The notes beneath the pieces were generated by a model that was not told the origin of the DNA, did not search any database, and saw only the letters and a program-made list of their open reading frames with translations. Of a DNA stretch of 64,000 nt, positions 38,610-47,569 are shown one piece after another. Both the position numbers and the translations under genes were made by a program. This DNA comes from Desulfobulbus alkaliphilus (GTDB lineage Bacteria; Desulfobacterota; Desulfobulbia; Desulfobulbales; Desulfobulbaceae), in assembly GCF_016918545.1 (NCBI RefSeq), contig NZ_JAFFQC010000015.1:37315-101314 (forward strand), in the 5' to 3' direction. The first letter of the stretch is position 1; every line of letters begins with the position of its first letter.

Positions 38610-39222
38610 CGGCCTGCTCCTGGTTCTTTCCGCACCCTCGGGATGTGGCAAGACCACGATTGTCAGGAAAGTCATGGCCACGCTGCCGGGACTTGTTTTT
38701 TCGGTGTCGCATACCACCCGGCCGGCGCGGGCCGGTGAAGTCGACGGCGTCCAGTATCATTTTGTCGATGAGGCGGCTTTTCTTCAGATACGGGACCAGC
38801 AACCCTCGGGCTTTCTTGAATGGGCCCGGGTGCACGGCAACCTGTACGGTACCGGGGTTGAAACCGTCCGTCAGTTGCAGCAGACAGGCTGTGATGTCAT
38901 TCTCGATATCGATGTGCAAGGGGCCGCGCAGGTTCGGGAACGAGTCCCCGCGGTGTCCGTCTTCATTGCTCCTCCCTCCATGCAGGAACTCGAACGGCGC
39001 TTGCGCGGTCGGGGCACGGAAGAGGGCGCCATCCTCAAGAAACGTCTGGACAATGCCGCCAAAGAGATCGCTGCTGCCGGTAAATATCAGTACCTGATCG
39101 TCAACGATCGGCTCGATGAAGCAGTGGAAACCTTCCGCAGCATCATCATTGCCGAACGTAGCCGCCAGCGGCGGACCCTCTCCGGCCAACCCGTACAGCT
39201 TGCCTGTTCAAATCGGCATTGA
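38590..39222 (+). CDS. gmk: Guanylate kinase
   Basis: A 210-residue enzyme that phosphorylates GMP to GDP. P-loop SAPSGCGKTTIV, GMP-binding SVSHTTRPARAGEVDGVQYHF, and LDIDVQGAAQV are all present. An ATG at 38602 (MASGLLLVL) is an alternative start. It overlaps remA by 20 bp, and its stop shares bases with the rlmB start. Confidence 0.96.
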   Translation: MSNRMASGLLLVLSAPSGCGKTTIVRKVMATLPGLVFSVSHTTRPARAGEVDGVQYHFVDEAAFLQIRDQQPSGFLEWARVHGNLYGTGVETVRQLQQTGCDVILDIDVQGAAQVRERVPAVSVFIAPPSMQELERRLRGRGTEEGAILKKRLDNAAKEIAAAGKYQYLIVNDRLDEAVETFRSIIIAERSRQRRTLSGQPVQLACSNRH

Positions 39223-40004
39223 TGAAGACAGTAAAAAAAGGCGGCAACGAGTTGCCAGGTGGGGAGCCCGAAGATTTGATCTGGGGTATCAATGCCGTTG
39301 GCGAGGCCCTGCAGAGCAGCGCTTGCATCAGTGAGTTGTTTGTCCAGCGGGGCAAGGCCGGTCCTCGTCTGCAGCAGCTAATCGATCAGGCGAGAGCAGG
39401 TGACATTGCCATCCGTTTCGTCGAGCCTGACAGAATGCCGGTCCCCCGGCACACCCGGCACCAGGGGGTGGTGGCCCGCCAAAGCGAGGCCCCCCCAGTC
39501 TCCCTGGAGAAACTCCTGGACGGTCTCAGCGAAAAGGAGACTCCCGTTCCCCCTCGGCTGCTGGTGCTCGATTCCATTCAGGATCCGCGTAATCTCGGCT
39601 CCATTCTTCGCTCGGCACTGGCCGCGGGGTTTGTCAATGTCATCATGACCCGGGAACGCTCCGTGCCGATAACCGGTACGGTGGCCCGGACCTCGGCCGG
39701 TGCTTTAGCTCATCTCCGACTCTGCCGGGTGGTCAATCTCGCTGAAACCCTGCGCATTCTCAAGGAGCATGGTTTCTGGATTTACGGGGCGGTGGCGGAA
39801 AGCGAAGTGGTCTCAGTGTACAATGTTGATTTTTCCGGACCGATCTGTCTGGTCATCGGCAGCGAGGGCAAGGGTATCCGGCCCCTGGTGAGGAAACAGT
39901 GTGATATCCTGGTCACCATTCCCATGTGCACCCCGTTCAATTCGCTCAACGCCTCGGTGGCGGCCGCCATCCTTATGTTCGAAATCAGCCACCGCATCCG
40001 CTGA
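39222..40004 (+). CDS. rlmB: 23S rRNA (guanosine-2251-2'-O)-methyltransferase RlmB
   Basis: A 260-residue SPOUT methyltransferase. The substrate-binding N-terminal part is IWGINAVGEALQSSACISELFVQRG. The knotted SpoU domain has LDSIQDPRNLGSILRSALAAGF, ICLVIGSEGKGIR and IPMCTPFNSLNASVAAAILMFE, the three SpoU motifs. Its ATG overlaps the gmk stop codon. It methylates G2251 in the peptidyl-transferase P-loop. Confidence 0.92.
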   Translation: MKTVKKGGNELPGGEPEDLIWGINAVGEALQSSACISELFVQRGKAGPRLQQLIDQARAGDIAIRFVEPDRMPVPRHTRHQGVVARQSEAPPVSLEKLLDGLSEKETPVPPRLLVLDSIQDPRNLGSILRSALAAGFVNVIMTRERSVPITGTVARTSAGALAHLRLCRVVNLAETLRILKEHGFWIYGAVAESEVVSVYNVDFSGPICLVIGSEGKGIRPLVRKQCDILVTIPMCTPFNSLNASVAAAILMFEISHRIR

Positions 40005-40029
40005 CCCCTCCCTACAGCAAGATATATTC

Positions 40030-40197
40030 CTGAATCCGTGAGCGGATGCCCCGAAAGGGCGGCTAGTGAAAGGTATTTTCAAGGGTTTTCTGCTGCAATT
40101 ACAACATGATTACAGCATGATATGCCCAAAACAAGAGTCGAGCCGTCACGGATTCAGGATATTCAAAACAAGAATCCAGACGTCACGGATTCAGGAT
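40030..40197 (+). repeat. TGAATCCGTGA-family dispersed element, short form with duplicated right end
   Basis: The element proper is 40030-40157. Its last about 39 bp are repeated at 40158-40197 (two successive GTCACGGATTCAGGAT). A further fragment, TACAGCAAGATATATTC at 40013-40029, looks like the right-hand part of an older copy. The block lies between the convergent rlmB and S1-domain genes, and the second right end supplies the stop codon of the S1 gene. Confidence 0.88.
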
Positions 40198-41357
40198 TTT
40201 TTCTTCAACTGTGTTTTAAGCAGATCTCCCAGGGTCCCCATGGAGACCGGTTCCTTGCTCACCGGTGGCGGGGCCGGTTTTTCCTCCCGACGATGATCCT
40301 CCGGGGCGGTATAATCCTCTGGAGCCAGGGCGATACGTTTCTGGGTACTGTCAACGGATTCGATTTTCACGGTCAGATCCTGTCCAGCTTCCAGCACCTC
40401 CCGGGGATGATGGATTTTGCGACCGGCACCGAGTTTGGAAATATGGAGGAGGCCGTCAACGCCCGGTTCCAGGGTGATAAAGGCGCCAAAGGCGGTGAGC
40501 CGTGACACCCGGCCCTGATGGATCGAGCCGGGGAGATATTTTTCACCGGCCTTGTCCCAGGGGTTCTCCATGGTTTCGCGCAGGCTCAGAGAAATCCTAT
40601 CCTTGTCCCAGTCCAGCCGTTTGACCACCACCTGGACCTGCTGCCCCTTGCTGAGGACGTCGTCCACCCGGTCGATCTGCCCCCAGGCGATTTCAGAGAT
40701 GGGGATAAGGCCATCCACCCCGCCAATGTCGACAAAAGCGCCAAACTCCCGCAGCGAGGTGACGGTGCCGCTGACCTCCATCCCCTCGGTGAGCCGTTCC
40801 TTGAGTTGCTCGCGCTCTTGAGCTCGCTGTTCCTCCAGCACTGCCCGTGAGGAGACAATGACATTTTTCCCCTGGTTGCTGAATTCGATCACCTTAAAGG
40901 CAAAGGTCTTGTCGATGTATTCCTCTGCATTGTCAACTTTGCGGATATCCATCTGTGAATAAGGGCAGAAGACCCGCTGGCCGGCCATGGTCACGGCAAA
41001 GCCTCCCTTGATTTCCCCGGTCACCTTGCCTTCGATCGGAATCCCGGTCCGGCAGGCTTCTTCCAGGGCCAGAGATGAGGCACGACCGGATCCCAGTCGG
41101 GTGGTGAACAAGGTTTCACCGCTTCGGGCGCCGAGAAAATAGACGCTGAGGGATTCACCCGGAGCGGTGGTCAGTTCACCGGCTTCGTTGCGCAGTTCGG
41201 TTGCGTCGAGGATGCCCTCGCTCTTGCCGCCGATATCAAGGAAGATGTTGTCGCCGCTGATACTGACAACCACGGCCTCGACCCGGTCACCCGGCTGCAT
41301 GGTCGGTCGGGAAACGGTTTTTGCCTGGAAAAGGTCTGCAAAGGATTCGTCACTCAT
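40191..41357 (-). CDS. S1-domain RNA-binding protein (ribosomal protein S1-like)
   Basis: A 388-residue protein with four S1/OB repeats, shorter than true S1 (six repeats, about 560). Repeat 1 is GDRVEAVVVSISGDNIFLDIGGKSEG; the third and fourth are the most typical (GTVTSLREFGAFVDIGGVDGLIPISEI, GRVSRLTAFGAFITLEPGVDGLLHISKL). It probably binds single-stranded RNA during translation. The final Ser codon and the TGA stop lie within a dispersed-repeat end, so the original C-terminus may have been altered by the insertion. Confidence 0.85.
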   Translation of the reverse strand: MSDESFADLFQAKTVSRPTMQPGDRVEAVVVSISGDNIFLDIGGKSEGILDATELRNEAGELTTAPGESLSVYFLGARSGETLFTTRLGSGRASSLALEEACRTGIPIEGKVTGEIKGGFAVTMAGQRVFCPYSQMDIRKVDNAEEYIDKTFAFKVIEFSNQGKNVIVSSRAVLEEQRAQEREQLKERLTEGMEVSGTVTSLREFGAFVDIGGVDGLIPISEIAWGQIDRVDDVLSKGQQVQVVVKRLDWDKDRISLSLRETMENPWDKAGEKYLPGSIHQGRVSRLTAFGAFITLEPGVDGLLHISKLGAGRKIHHPREVLEAGQDLTVKIESVDSTQKRIALAPEDYTAPEDHRREEKPAPPPVSKEPVSMGTLGDLLKTQLKKKS

Positions 41358-41450
41358 AGTTCTCTACGGGTTCAAAAAAATGTATCCGACGGTTGAGGTC
41401 TGATTCTTTCCCCTCCGCCAGCGCTGCCGCCATTCCCCATCGGGAACGAT

Positions 41451-41963
41451 TCAATCATTCAATATCAGTTTATCGCCCACCACGATCCGGCGGACTGAAA
41501 AATTACTGGTCTCCAGCAGGGCAAAAGCCGGTTCTGCATCCTTGCCGAGAAGATCGCCGGGATTGATCAACAGGCACTCGTTGATCTGTTCCACCGCATA
41601 GATATGGTCATGGCCGCAGCAAACCAGGTCAAAGGCGCCGGAGCGGGCCAGGTCATGAGCCGGTTCCGGGTAATGCTGCAGCGCGATACGCAGGGGGCCG
41701 GCGGTCAGTGTCCCGTGAAAGCCATGGTGCAGGATGTTGGCCATGGCTGTACATCGGGTGGCGATGAGATGCTGGTCGCCGGCATTATTGCCGTAGATCA
41801 GGTGCACGGGTCCTTGAAAAGCCCGCAGGTGGTCGAGCATGAAGGGAGAAATAAGATCACCGCAGTGAATCAGCAGTTCGGCATGCTCCTGGTTGGCCCG
41901 TTTGACGGCGCGCTGCAGATTGGGGATATGATCGTGGCTGTCCGAGATGATGGCAATACGCAT
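41451..41963 (-). CDS. YfcE-type metallophosphoesterase
   Basis: A 170-residue protein with the calcineurin-like metal motifs MRIAIISDSHDH, LLIHCGDL, YGNNAGD and CCGHDHIYA. YfcE/MJ0936 proteins hydrolyse phosphodiesters in vitro; the natural substrate is unknown. It starts 6 bp after the end of the B12-type radical-SAM gene, so they are in one operon. Confidence 0.88.
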   Translation of the reverse strand: MRIAIISDSHDHIPNLQRAVKRANQEHAELLIHCGDLISPFMLDHLRAFQGPVHLIYGNNAGDQHLIATRCTAMANILHHGFHGTLTAGPLRIALQHYPEPAHDLARSGAFDLVCCGHDHIYAVEQINECLLINPGDLLGKDAEPAFALLETSNFSVRRIVVGDKLILND

Positions 41964-41968
41964 GGACG

Positions 41969-43741
41969 TCAAGGGGCGTGGACGGCCAGGGCAAGGCAGG
42001 CGTCCTGATCCTGAAAGAGAAGACCTTTTTCGGCAAGATCGGCAAGAAAGTGTTTCAGTTGCTCCTCTTTAACCCGGTTGAAGGTTTGCAGCAACTCCTT
42101 TTGCCTCACCGGCTGCCGGCACTGCAGATAAATTTTGCGGGACAGACCGCGCAGTCGGTGGTGCAGTGTCGGCTGACCGGCACGTTCCTGCCTGATGAGG
42201 AGGAAGTCGCTGCCGTCACGATAACAAAGAGCAGGTTGTCGAGGGTCACGCCGGTTGTGGAAGTCCGTCCAGGCCGCAATCTGGCGACGCACTGGGGCCC
42301 AGAGTTTTTTCTGGTGTTGCCGATCGCCGCGGTACGATTGAATCAGCATGTCCACCTGGCTGAGGAAATACGCGGGAAACAGGATGCGGTACTTGGGGTG
42401 GGTGGTAACGGCTGTCAAGCCGAAGCGGCGTGGCTGGCTGTGCACGGGGCTGCCCAAGCCAAGGAAAAAGGTTGCCACCTGCAGAGGCGGGTACGGGAAG
42501 ACCGCCTGCAGAGCGGTCATGGTATCCGCCACCTCCATTGTGGTTGAACCGGGGAATTCGAGGATCAGGTTGCCGGAAAGACGTATGCCCTGCTCCAGGG
42601 CGAATTTCATCGCGGCAATGTTGTCCAGCACCCGGGTCCCTTTGTTCATCCGCTCGAGCAGGGAATTAGAGAGGGCCTCGATACCCACTTGAATTTCGGT
42701 GAGACCGGCTTGACGGCACAGGGCATACTGTTGAGGGTGCTGCATGGCCCTGACTTCAGCAAAAAAACGGAACTCGGCCTGCTCATCGGCCATGTACTGA
42801 AAAAAAGAGCGAGCTGCATCAGGAGGCAGGGCGTTATCGGTGAAGGAAAAGTCAAGGCATTGATATTGCTTCGCCAGACTTTTGACTTCAGCCGCCATCC
42901 GCTCCGGCTTCTTGGTGCGATAGCATTGCCATTGCAGATTGAGATTGCAGAAACTGCAGCGGTTCCACCAGCATCCCCGGGAGAATTCAATGGGTAGTTG
43001 CGGAATGAAGGGGATAGCGCAACGGCTCAACTCGAAAAAATAGTCGGAGTAATCTGGGGTTGGGAGAGTGTTGAGATCCGCCACTTCCCGAGCGGATGAA
43101 TGCGCTGATGTCGACGGGGTTTGCGCAGCAGAGAAGACAGTCTCCTTGGGGAAGGGTCCCCTGCCGAGGAGAAAGGTTGCCAGGTCGCGGAGCGGTTGTT
43201 CCCCTTCGCCACTGATCAGGTAGTCCACGGCAGGGAAGACGGTATGCAGTGCTGTTCCCATTTGCGGGGTACAGCTCGAACCGCCGAAAACAATGGGCAG
43301 GTGCGGACGGAGTTCCTTGATTTTTTTTGCAGCCCACAGCGAGGCGGTCAACTGGTTGAAGCAGACCGAAAAACCCACCAGCAGACATTCGGGGCACAGC
43401 TCCCGCTCAAGAAAGTTGGTCAGTTGCTTTTCCAGATCAAGGAGCAGGGACGGGTAGGATGTCGGATCGGTTTCCTTCAGTTCCCGTTGAAAAAGCCTGC
43501 CTGTCTGTTGGCGCTGTTCGGGGAACAACAGGCCGCTGTAGAGGGCTTCACCGGCCCAGCCGTTGACAGCGATCTGCTGGTACCGTTGCGTGCCGATTGC
43601 CGCCGCTACCTCCAGGGAGGGGTGGCGGACAGTGATGGCCATGTCTTCGAGGTGTTGACCCAGATAACTTTTGAGAGCACTAAGCTGGATGGACGGGCGA
43701 TTGAACAGCGCCCAGGGCATGGAAATCAGCAGAAGCCGCAT
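41969..43741 (-). CDS. B12-binding radical SAM protein resembling RiPP-maturation C-methyltransferases
   Basis: A 590-residue protein. The N-terminus MRLLLISMPWALFNRPSIQL and the cobalamin-binding-like domain (about 1-210, CPECLLVGFSVCFNQL, FGGSSCTPQMG, YLISGEGEQPL) lead into a radical-SAM core with CWWNRCSFC (CX4CX2C as read). The order and the opening motif resemble the ribosomal-peptide maturation radical-SAM family (rSAM_ocin_1, B12-dependent C-methyltransferases). No obvious short precursor peptide is seen nearby. It lies in an operon-like run murI, lolA, this gene, metallophosphoesterase. The start at 43741 is chosen from the family motif. Confidence 0.78.
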   Translation of the reverse strand: MRLLLISMPWALFNRPSIQLSALKSYLGQHLEDMAITVRHPSLEVAAAIGTQRYQQIAVNGWAGEALYSGLLFPEQRQQTGRLFQRELKETDPTSYPSLLLDLEKQLTNFLERELCPECLLVGFSVCFNQLTASLWAAKKIKELRPHLPIVFGGSSCTPQMGTALHTVFPAVDYLISGEGEQPLRDLATFLLGRGPFPKETVFSAAQTPSTSAHSSAREVADLNTLPTPDYSDYFFELSRCAIPFIPQLPIEFSRGCWWNRCSFCNLNLQWQCYRTKKPERMAAEVKSLAKQYQCLDFSFTDNALPPDAARSFFQYMADEQAEFRFFAEVRAMQHPQQYALCRQAGLTEIQVGIEALSNSLLERMNKGTRVLDNIAAMKFALEQGIRLSGNLILEFPGSTTMEVADTMTALQAVFPYPPLQVATFFLGLGSPVHSQPRRFGLTAVTTHPKYRILFPAYFLSQVDMLIQSYRGDRQHQKKLWAPVRRQIAAWTDFHNRRDPRQPALCYRDGSDFLLIRQERAGQPTLHHRLRGLSRKIYLQCRQPVRQKELLQTFNRVKEEQLKHFLADLAEKGLLFQDQDACLALAVHAP

Positions 43742-43751
43742 GGCAGCGATC

Positions 43752-44477
43752 TCATGGACGGATGATTTCGGTGCTTGGCTGCAGGTCAAGTTCAAGCAGG
43801 GATTGGCGCAATTGCGGATCGTCTGCCGGCAGGGCATTGAAGCGGATTTCAGTGAATTGCAGTTCGGTGAATGTCTCGAAATGATCCTCCATCAGCAAGC
43901 GCTGCATGATCATATCGGTATCGAACCACAGCTGGATCCGCCTGATCTGAGGATGAGGCTGTCTGGGGGTGAGCAGAATTGCCTCGAAAGTATCGGGTGC
44001 CGGCGTCAGCCTGAAGAAGGGGTCCGGCGGCTCGGCCGCAAAGGCCTCGAGCAAGCTGCGGGTTCCGGTGAAAATGGCGTACGTGATGTCAGCTTCCAGG
44101 TCGTCGATGGGCGAAACAATGAGTTGATTATCCTGAGGGGTGTAGATGAACAGTTCGTGACCGTCGTTGATGATGGTCTGGATGGTAGGTTCAGTGTAAT
44201 TCCAGCGCATGATGCCGGAGATTTCCGAAGTGAGGGCTTCGCTGTCCCCTTCGCCGGTTGGACGGAAAAAAACCGCGTTGCCGGCACCTTCTCTGATGCG
44301 ACCACTGGAAAAAGTGGCCTGGGAAAAATCGAATTCCAGACTTTGCAGTTCCATGTACTGTTGTTCGAAATCGAGTATACGCTGGTCCAGGGTGGAAGCA
44401 GCTGCACATGAGGGTGAAGGAAAGGCAAGGAGAAGCAGCAGCAGGAGGCTGAAGCAGGCCATGAGTGAGTTAAACAT
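43752..44477 (-). CDS. lolA: LolA-type outer-membrane lipoprotein carrier
   Basis: A 241-residue exported protein. MFNSLMACFSLLLLLLLAFPSPSCAAAS is a strong signal peptide, and the mature part has the LolA fold pattern (FDFSQATFSSGR, GIMRWNYTEPTIQTIINDGHELFIYTPQDNQLIVSPI). LolA carries lipoproteins across the periplasm. The first residues overlap the murI end by 8 bp. The open frame extends upstream into murI and is not used. Confidence 0.85.
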   Translation of the reverse strand: MFNSLMACFSLLLLLLLAFPSPSCAAASTLDQRILDFEQQYMELQSLEFDFSQATFSSGRIREGAGNAVFFRPTGEGDSEALTSEISGIMRWNYTEPTIQTIINDGHELFIYTPQDNQLIVSPIDDLEADITYAIFTGTRSLLEAFAAEPPDPFFRLTPAPDTFEAILLTPRQPHPQIRRIQLWFDTDMIMQRLLMEDHFETFTELQFTEIRFNALPADDPQLRQSLLELDLQPSTEIIRP

Positions 44478-45258
44478 CGCTTTGTTCCAAAAGGACGGGG
44501 CGTCCGAAAATTTTTCCGGCCAGGGCGTGGACCGGCGCAGGGGTGTCGGAAACAAAAAAACGGCTGGGGGTTTCCGGTGCATAAAGCGTATTGCGCAGGG
44601 TAGTGTCCTGGTCGAGAATTTCTTTGAGATGCAGGGCGACTTCAATGGATGAGTCGATTATATGTACTCGGCGACCAATACGTGGGGCAATCGTTTTTTT
44701 GAGGAGAGGGTAATGGGTACAACCGAGGATAAGGGTGTCGATCTGCTTGTCGCGCAACGGATGCAGATATTTTTTGACGATCATTTTGGTTTCCCGCCGC
44801 TCCAGCCAGCCTTCCTCAACCAAGGGGACCAGCAGGGGACAGGCCTGACTGTACACCTTGCATTCCGGCCGGAGGGCATGAAGGCGTTGTTCATACAAAC
44901 CGGCATTGATGGTGGCCCGGGTGCCGATGACACCGATCCTGTTGTTGCTTGTCACCGCCGCGGCTTTTTTCACCGCCGGAAAAATAACATCAATGATTAA
45001 TTGGCTGTATTGCCGGCATAAAGAAACCGAAGCGGCGCTCGCCGCGGAATTGCAGGCAATAACAATGATTTTTGCCCCCTGGCGAAGAAGAAAATCCGTA
45101 TTGTGATGTGAATATTCTGTGATCATGGCCGGACTTTTCGAACCATAGGGTGTCCGGGCCAGGTCGCCCAGATAGATCAGGGGAAACCCCGGGCAGAATT
45201 GCTCAATGGCGCGGGCAACAGTCATGCCGCCGACACCGGAATCAAAGATGCCGATCAT
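44470..45258 (-). CDS. murI: Glutamate racemase
   Basis: A 262-residue cofactor-independent racemase making D-Glu for peptidoglycan. MIGIFDSGVGGMTVARAI, the first catalytic Cys in VIACNSAASAA and the second in LGCTHYPLLK are all present. It heads the run murI-lolA-radical SAM-metallophosphoesterase on the minus strand. Confidence 0.96.
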   Translation of the reverse strand: MIGIFDSGVGGMTVARAIEQFCPGFPLIYLGDLARTPYGSKSPAMITEYSHHNTDFLLRQGAKIIVIACNSAASAASVSLCRQYSQLIIDVIFPAVKKAAAVTSNNRIGVIGTRATINAGLYEQRLHALRPECKVYSQACPLLVPLVEEGWLERRETKMIVKKYLHPLRDKQIDTLILGCTHYPLLKKTIAPRIGRRVHIIDSSIEVALHLKEILDQDTTLRNTLYAPETPSRFFVSDTPAPVHALAGKIFGRPVLLEQSDV

Positions 45259-45291
45259 TGTCTCTCATTCAGTGGCTGATTTGCAAAAGAC

Positions 45292-45414
45292 CTTCACCCT
45301 TGAGCGTTTGTCCGTTTGTCAGCTTTGTCGTTTGTGGTCGTTTGATTGAAGTGCACTTTAACGGAGGATTACAGGCAATGAAGATGGCGTGCGGACAGGC
45401 GCTCACGGATTCAG
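45292..45414 (+). repeat. TGAATCCGTGA-family dispersed element, left-module-only form
   Basis: A 123-bp copy that keeps only the left half of the long element: TTTGTCCGTTTGTCAGC, the palindrome TTGAAGTGCACTTTAA (45346-45361), the GGCAATGAAGATGGCGTGCGG block, and a closing end GCGCTCACGGATTCAGG. Its left end is diverged. The palindrome differs from that at 25090 by compensatory changes (GTATAC to GTGCAC). Confidence 0.8.
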
Positions 45415-45869
45415 GCACAGGTTTTGTACCTGCCCGGTTTATTACGCTTCTGTATTGCAAACAATCATGGGTGCCTCATATTTGTGCAGACGTGGCTGTC
45501 CGCTGTTGATCTTCCATGCGGGCAACTACGTCCGTGCAAAGATGGGGCGACTATGACCGCTTATTGCACACCGGCACCTGGAATAAGGGGAGCAGAACGG
45601 CAGTGGCGGTCCATCCTGGCAATGCAGCCAGGGGGATATTTATGTGAATCCATTCGGATATACAGGCGTGGCGTCCGTAATGGAGCCCCGTTTGCGGGCG
45701 GCTGCGACCGGGAAAAGAGGGGTGGCAATGATCGCTTCCTCTGCTTCTTTCAGTGCTTATCAAGAAATGTTTCTATTCCCCAGACTCTTTGCCGCGCTGT
45801 CAAATGTACCCCTTGAATAGTATCCTGGATCCGTGATTGAGAGCAAAAAATTTTACTTGTGGATGGACA
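45415..45869. other. Intergenic region between murI and mucR
   Basis: No supported gene. At 45823-45837 a solo repeat end, CCTGGATCCGTGATTG, matches the terminal repeat of the dispersed family. The rest shows no clear terminator or RNA gene. Confidence 0.5.
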
Positions 45870-46310
45870 CTATTTATTTTTATCCTTGGAGCGTGCTTCA
45901 ATTGATTTGCGGAGGTTGACCGGCAAGCCCCGCTCCTTTCCCGATTGTGAACGTTTTTCGGAAAGTGCTTTCGAGCAGAGCGGTTGTCGAGCGGTGAATC
46001 CGTATTTTTTACGATATTCCTTGGAATTGAGCCCATGAGATTTCAGATGCTTCGGGGAGAGCATCTTGAATTCCTGTCCGCATTCCAGGCAGACGATTTT
46101 ATTTCTCTGGATGGATTTCTTCGCATCCATAACAGGACCGGATTCCTCTGGTTCCCTTTCAATGTTCGACAATTCAGAATCCTGCAGAGATTTCAGGGTT
46201 TGAAATGTATCGTTCAGTGCCGCCTTTATTTCATCGGTGGTCATCTGTTTACTGCTGATTTGCGACTGAATGATCTCGGCAGTCATTTCAACGAGTGATT
46301 TACTCATCAT
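45870..46310 (-). CDS. MucR/Ros-family transcriptional regulator
   Basis: A 146-residue protein. After a helical N-terminus (LVEMTAEIIQSQIS) comes the Ros/MucR zinc-finger block IVCLECGQEFKMLSPKHLKSHGLNSKEYRKKYGF with C-x2-C...H-x3-4-H ligands. Such proteins act as global DNA-binding regulators, often of surface polysaccharides. Two adjacent ATG codons (46310, 46307) follow a CAGGAGAAT ribosome-binding site. Its target here may include the polysaccharide cluster at the right edge, which is a guess. Confidence 0.88.
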   Translation of the reverse strand: MMSKSLVEMTAEIIQSQISSKQMTTDEIKAALNDTFQTLKSLQDSELSNIEREPEESGPVMDAKKSIQRNKIVCLECGQEFKMLSPKHLKSHGLNSKEYRKKYGFTARQPLCSKALSEKRSQSGKERGLPVNLRKSIEARSKDKNK

Positions 46311-46612
46311 ATTCTCCTGGTTATGAAAAAAATGGGTACAAATAATAATTTTAACATGTACAAGGAAAAAGATAGATCAAGTTTTGACGTATTGCAATTG
46401 TTTTATCTGTTGGCCCATTAATTTTTAAGGATGCATGTTCTGGAACTCTTTCAAAGATTTTCAAACCAGGCCGCTGCTGAAAATATTTATTTTTATCTAA
46501 TCAATTAAACATGCACCGGATGTGAGGTTACAAGAGTCGTACCTGTTTCTTGAAGTTGTTGACCAGTGTCTGTCCAGAAGTGGTTGCCCATTCTAACTTT
46601 TTCCTGGATCCG
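46311..46612. other. Intergenic AT-rich region upstream of mucR
   Basis: About 300 bp, AT-rich, probably holding the mucR promoter. No convincing -35/-10 pair, RNA gene or open frame is seen. Confidence 0.4.
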
Positions 46613-46730
46613 TGAGCAAACGCCCGAAGGGTGGCTGGTGAAGGTTATTATCAAGGATTTTGTTACTATTATATTGTGATTACAGTAAGATGTTTTTCTA
46701 AAAAAAGCGTCAAGCCGTCGCGGATTCAGG
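46613..46730 (+). repeat. TGAATCCGTGA-family dispersed element, short form with flanking direct repeat
   Basis: A 118-bp copy, CCTGGATCCGTGAGC to GCGGATTCAGG. It is flanked by CTTTTT at 46607-46612 and 46731-46736 (extended by a C on both sides if element bases are counted). It lies between divergent mucR and the FmdB-like gene. Confidence 0.88.
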
Positions 46731-46952
46731 CTTTTTCTATGTGGACAGTCGCGCCCGTGCAGAGATGGGAGGTGCCTGCGAGCAAGGAGAGCCTGGGCTG
46801 TTTGTCGATTGCCAGCGAATGGAGAGCTGTTGAGCAGGGGTAAATTCCTTTTGTGGAGTTGACACCGAAGGTGGGAAACATTAAATTTGTTCTATTTCAG
46901 ACTACGGTTTCTTTCTTCAACGTACTATATATAACTTGTGTGAGGTGCTCCT

Positions 46953-47240
46953 ATGCCAGTCTATGAATACGAGTGTGCGGGTTGCGACAAGATCTTCGAG
47001 GTTCAGCAGAGAATTGCCGATGAACCGATTCGGATCTGCCCGCAATGCGGTGGTGAGGTCCGTAAATTGATTTCCATGAGTTCTTTTCAACTGAAGGGTA
47101 GCGGGTGGTACACGGACGGCTACTGTGGTTCTACCAAAAACAAGGAAGATGCTCCTTCCGTACCAGCCAAGGACACTCCTGCCGCACCTCCTTGCCAGGG
47201 CGGGGCCGGAAGCTGTCAACAGTGTCCGGCTGCAAGTTAA
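46953..47240 (+). CDS. FmdB-family zinc-ribbon protein
   Basis: A 95-residue protein with N-terminal MPVYEYECAGCDKIFEVQQR and CPQCGG, the FmdB zinc ribbon, then FQLKGSGWYTDGY and a disordered tail with a second cysteine-rich end. FmdB was first described as a regulator of formamidase genes, but most members have no known function. Confidence 0.88.
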   Translation: MPVYEYECAGCDKIFEVQQRIADEPIRICPQCGGEVRKLISMSSFQLKGSGWYTDGYCGSTKNKEDAPSVPAKDTPAAPPCQGGAGSCQQCPAAS

Positions 47241-47472
47241 CAAAGGATGCTTTTTCAGAAACAGCTCTATTCACCAGGCTTGTGATTGCGCTGGCCAATG
47301 ATCCAGGTTCCCGGGTCAGGCAGTCATCGACCTGTGGCCGGTGAACGTTTTTGCGCTGTCCCATTATCCCTTGATAGGGTGTACCTCTACCTACGGTTCT
47401 ATTTTTCAACCCGCCTCCCTGGAGAACAGAATAATTCGTTTCAGGAGAGACACTGAGGGATTTTTCCCCGCG

Positions 47473-47498
47473 ACCCGGTGCTTGCGCCGGGTTTTTTT
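47473..47498 (+). terminator. Rho-independent terminator after the FmdB-family gene
   Basis: ACCCGGTGC and GCGCCGGGT form a stem (one G-U pair) with a TTG loop, followed by a run of seven T. It lies about 230 bp after the gene; nothing coding is seen between. Confidence 0.8.
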
Positions 47499-47569
47499 GT
47501 CTGTGATGAGTGATTTGTGCTTTCTCAACTTCAGGAGTCACTCGATGCGGGTAATGGAGGTATCCATCA

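Noticed and set aside
41363..45300. A RiPP precursor peptide near the B12 radical-SAM gene
   Set aside because: No short open frame with a ribosome-binding site and a leader-core pattern could be found in the gaps of this operon.
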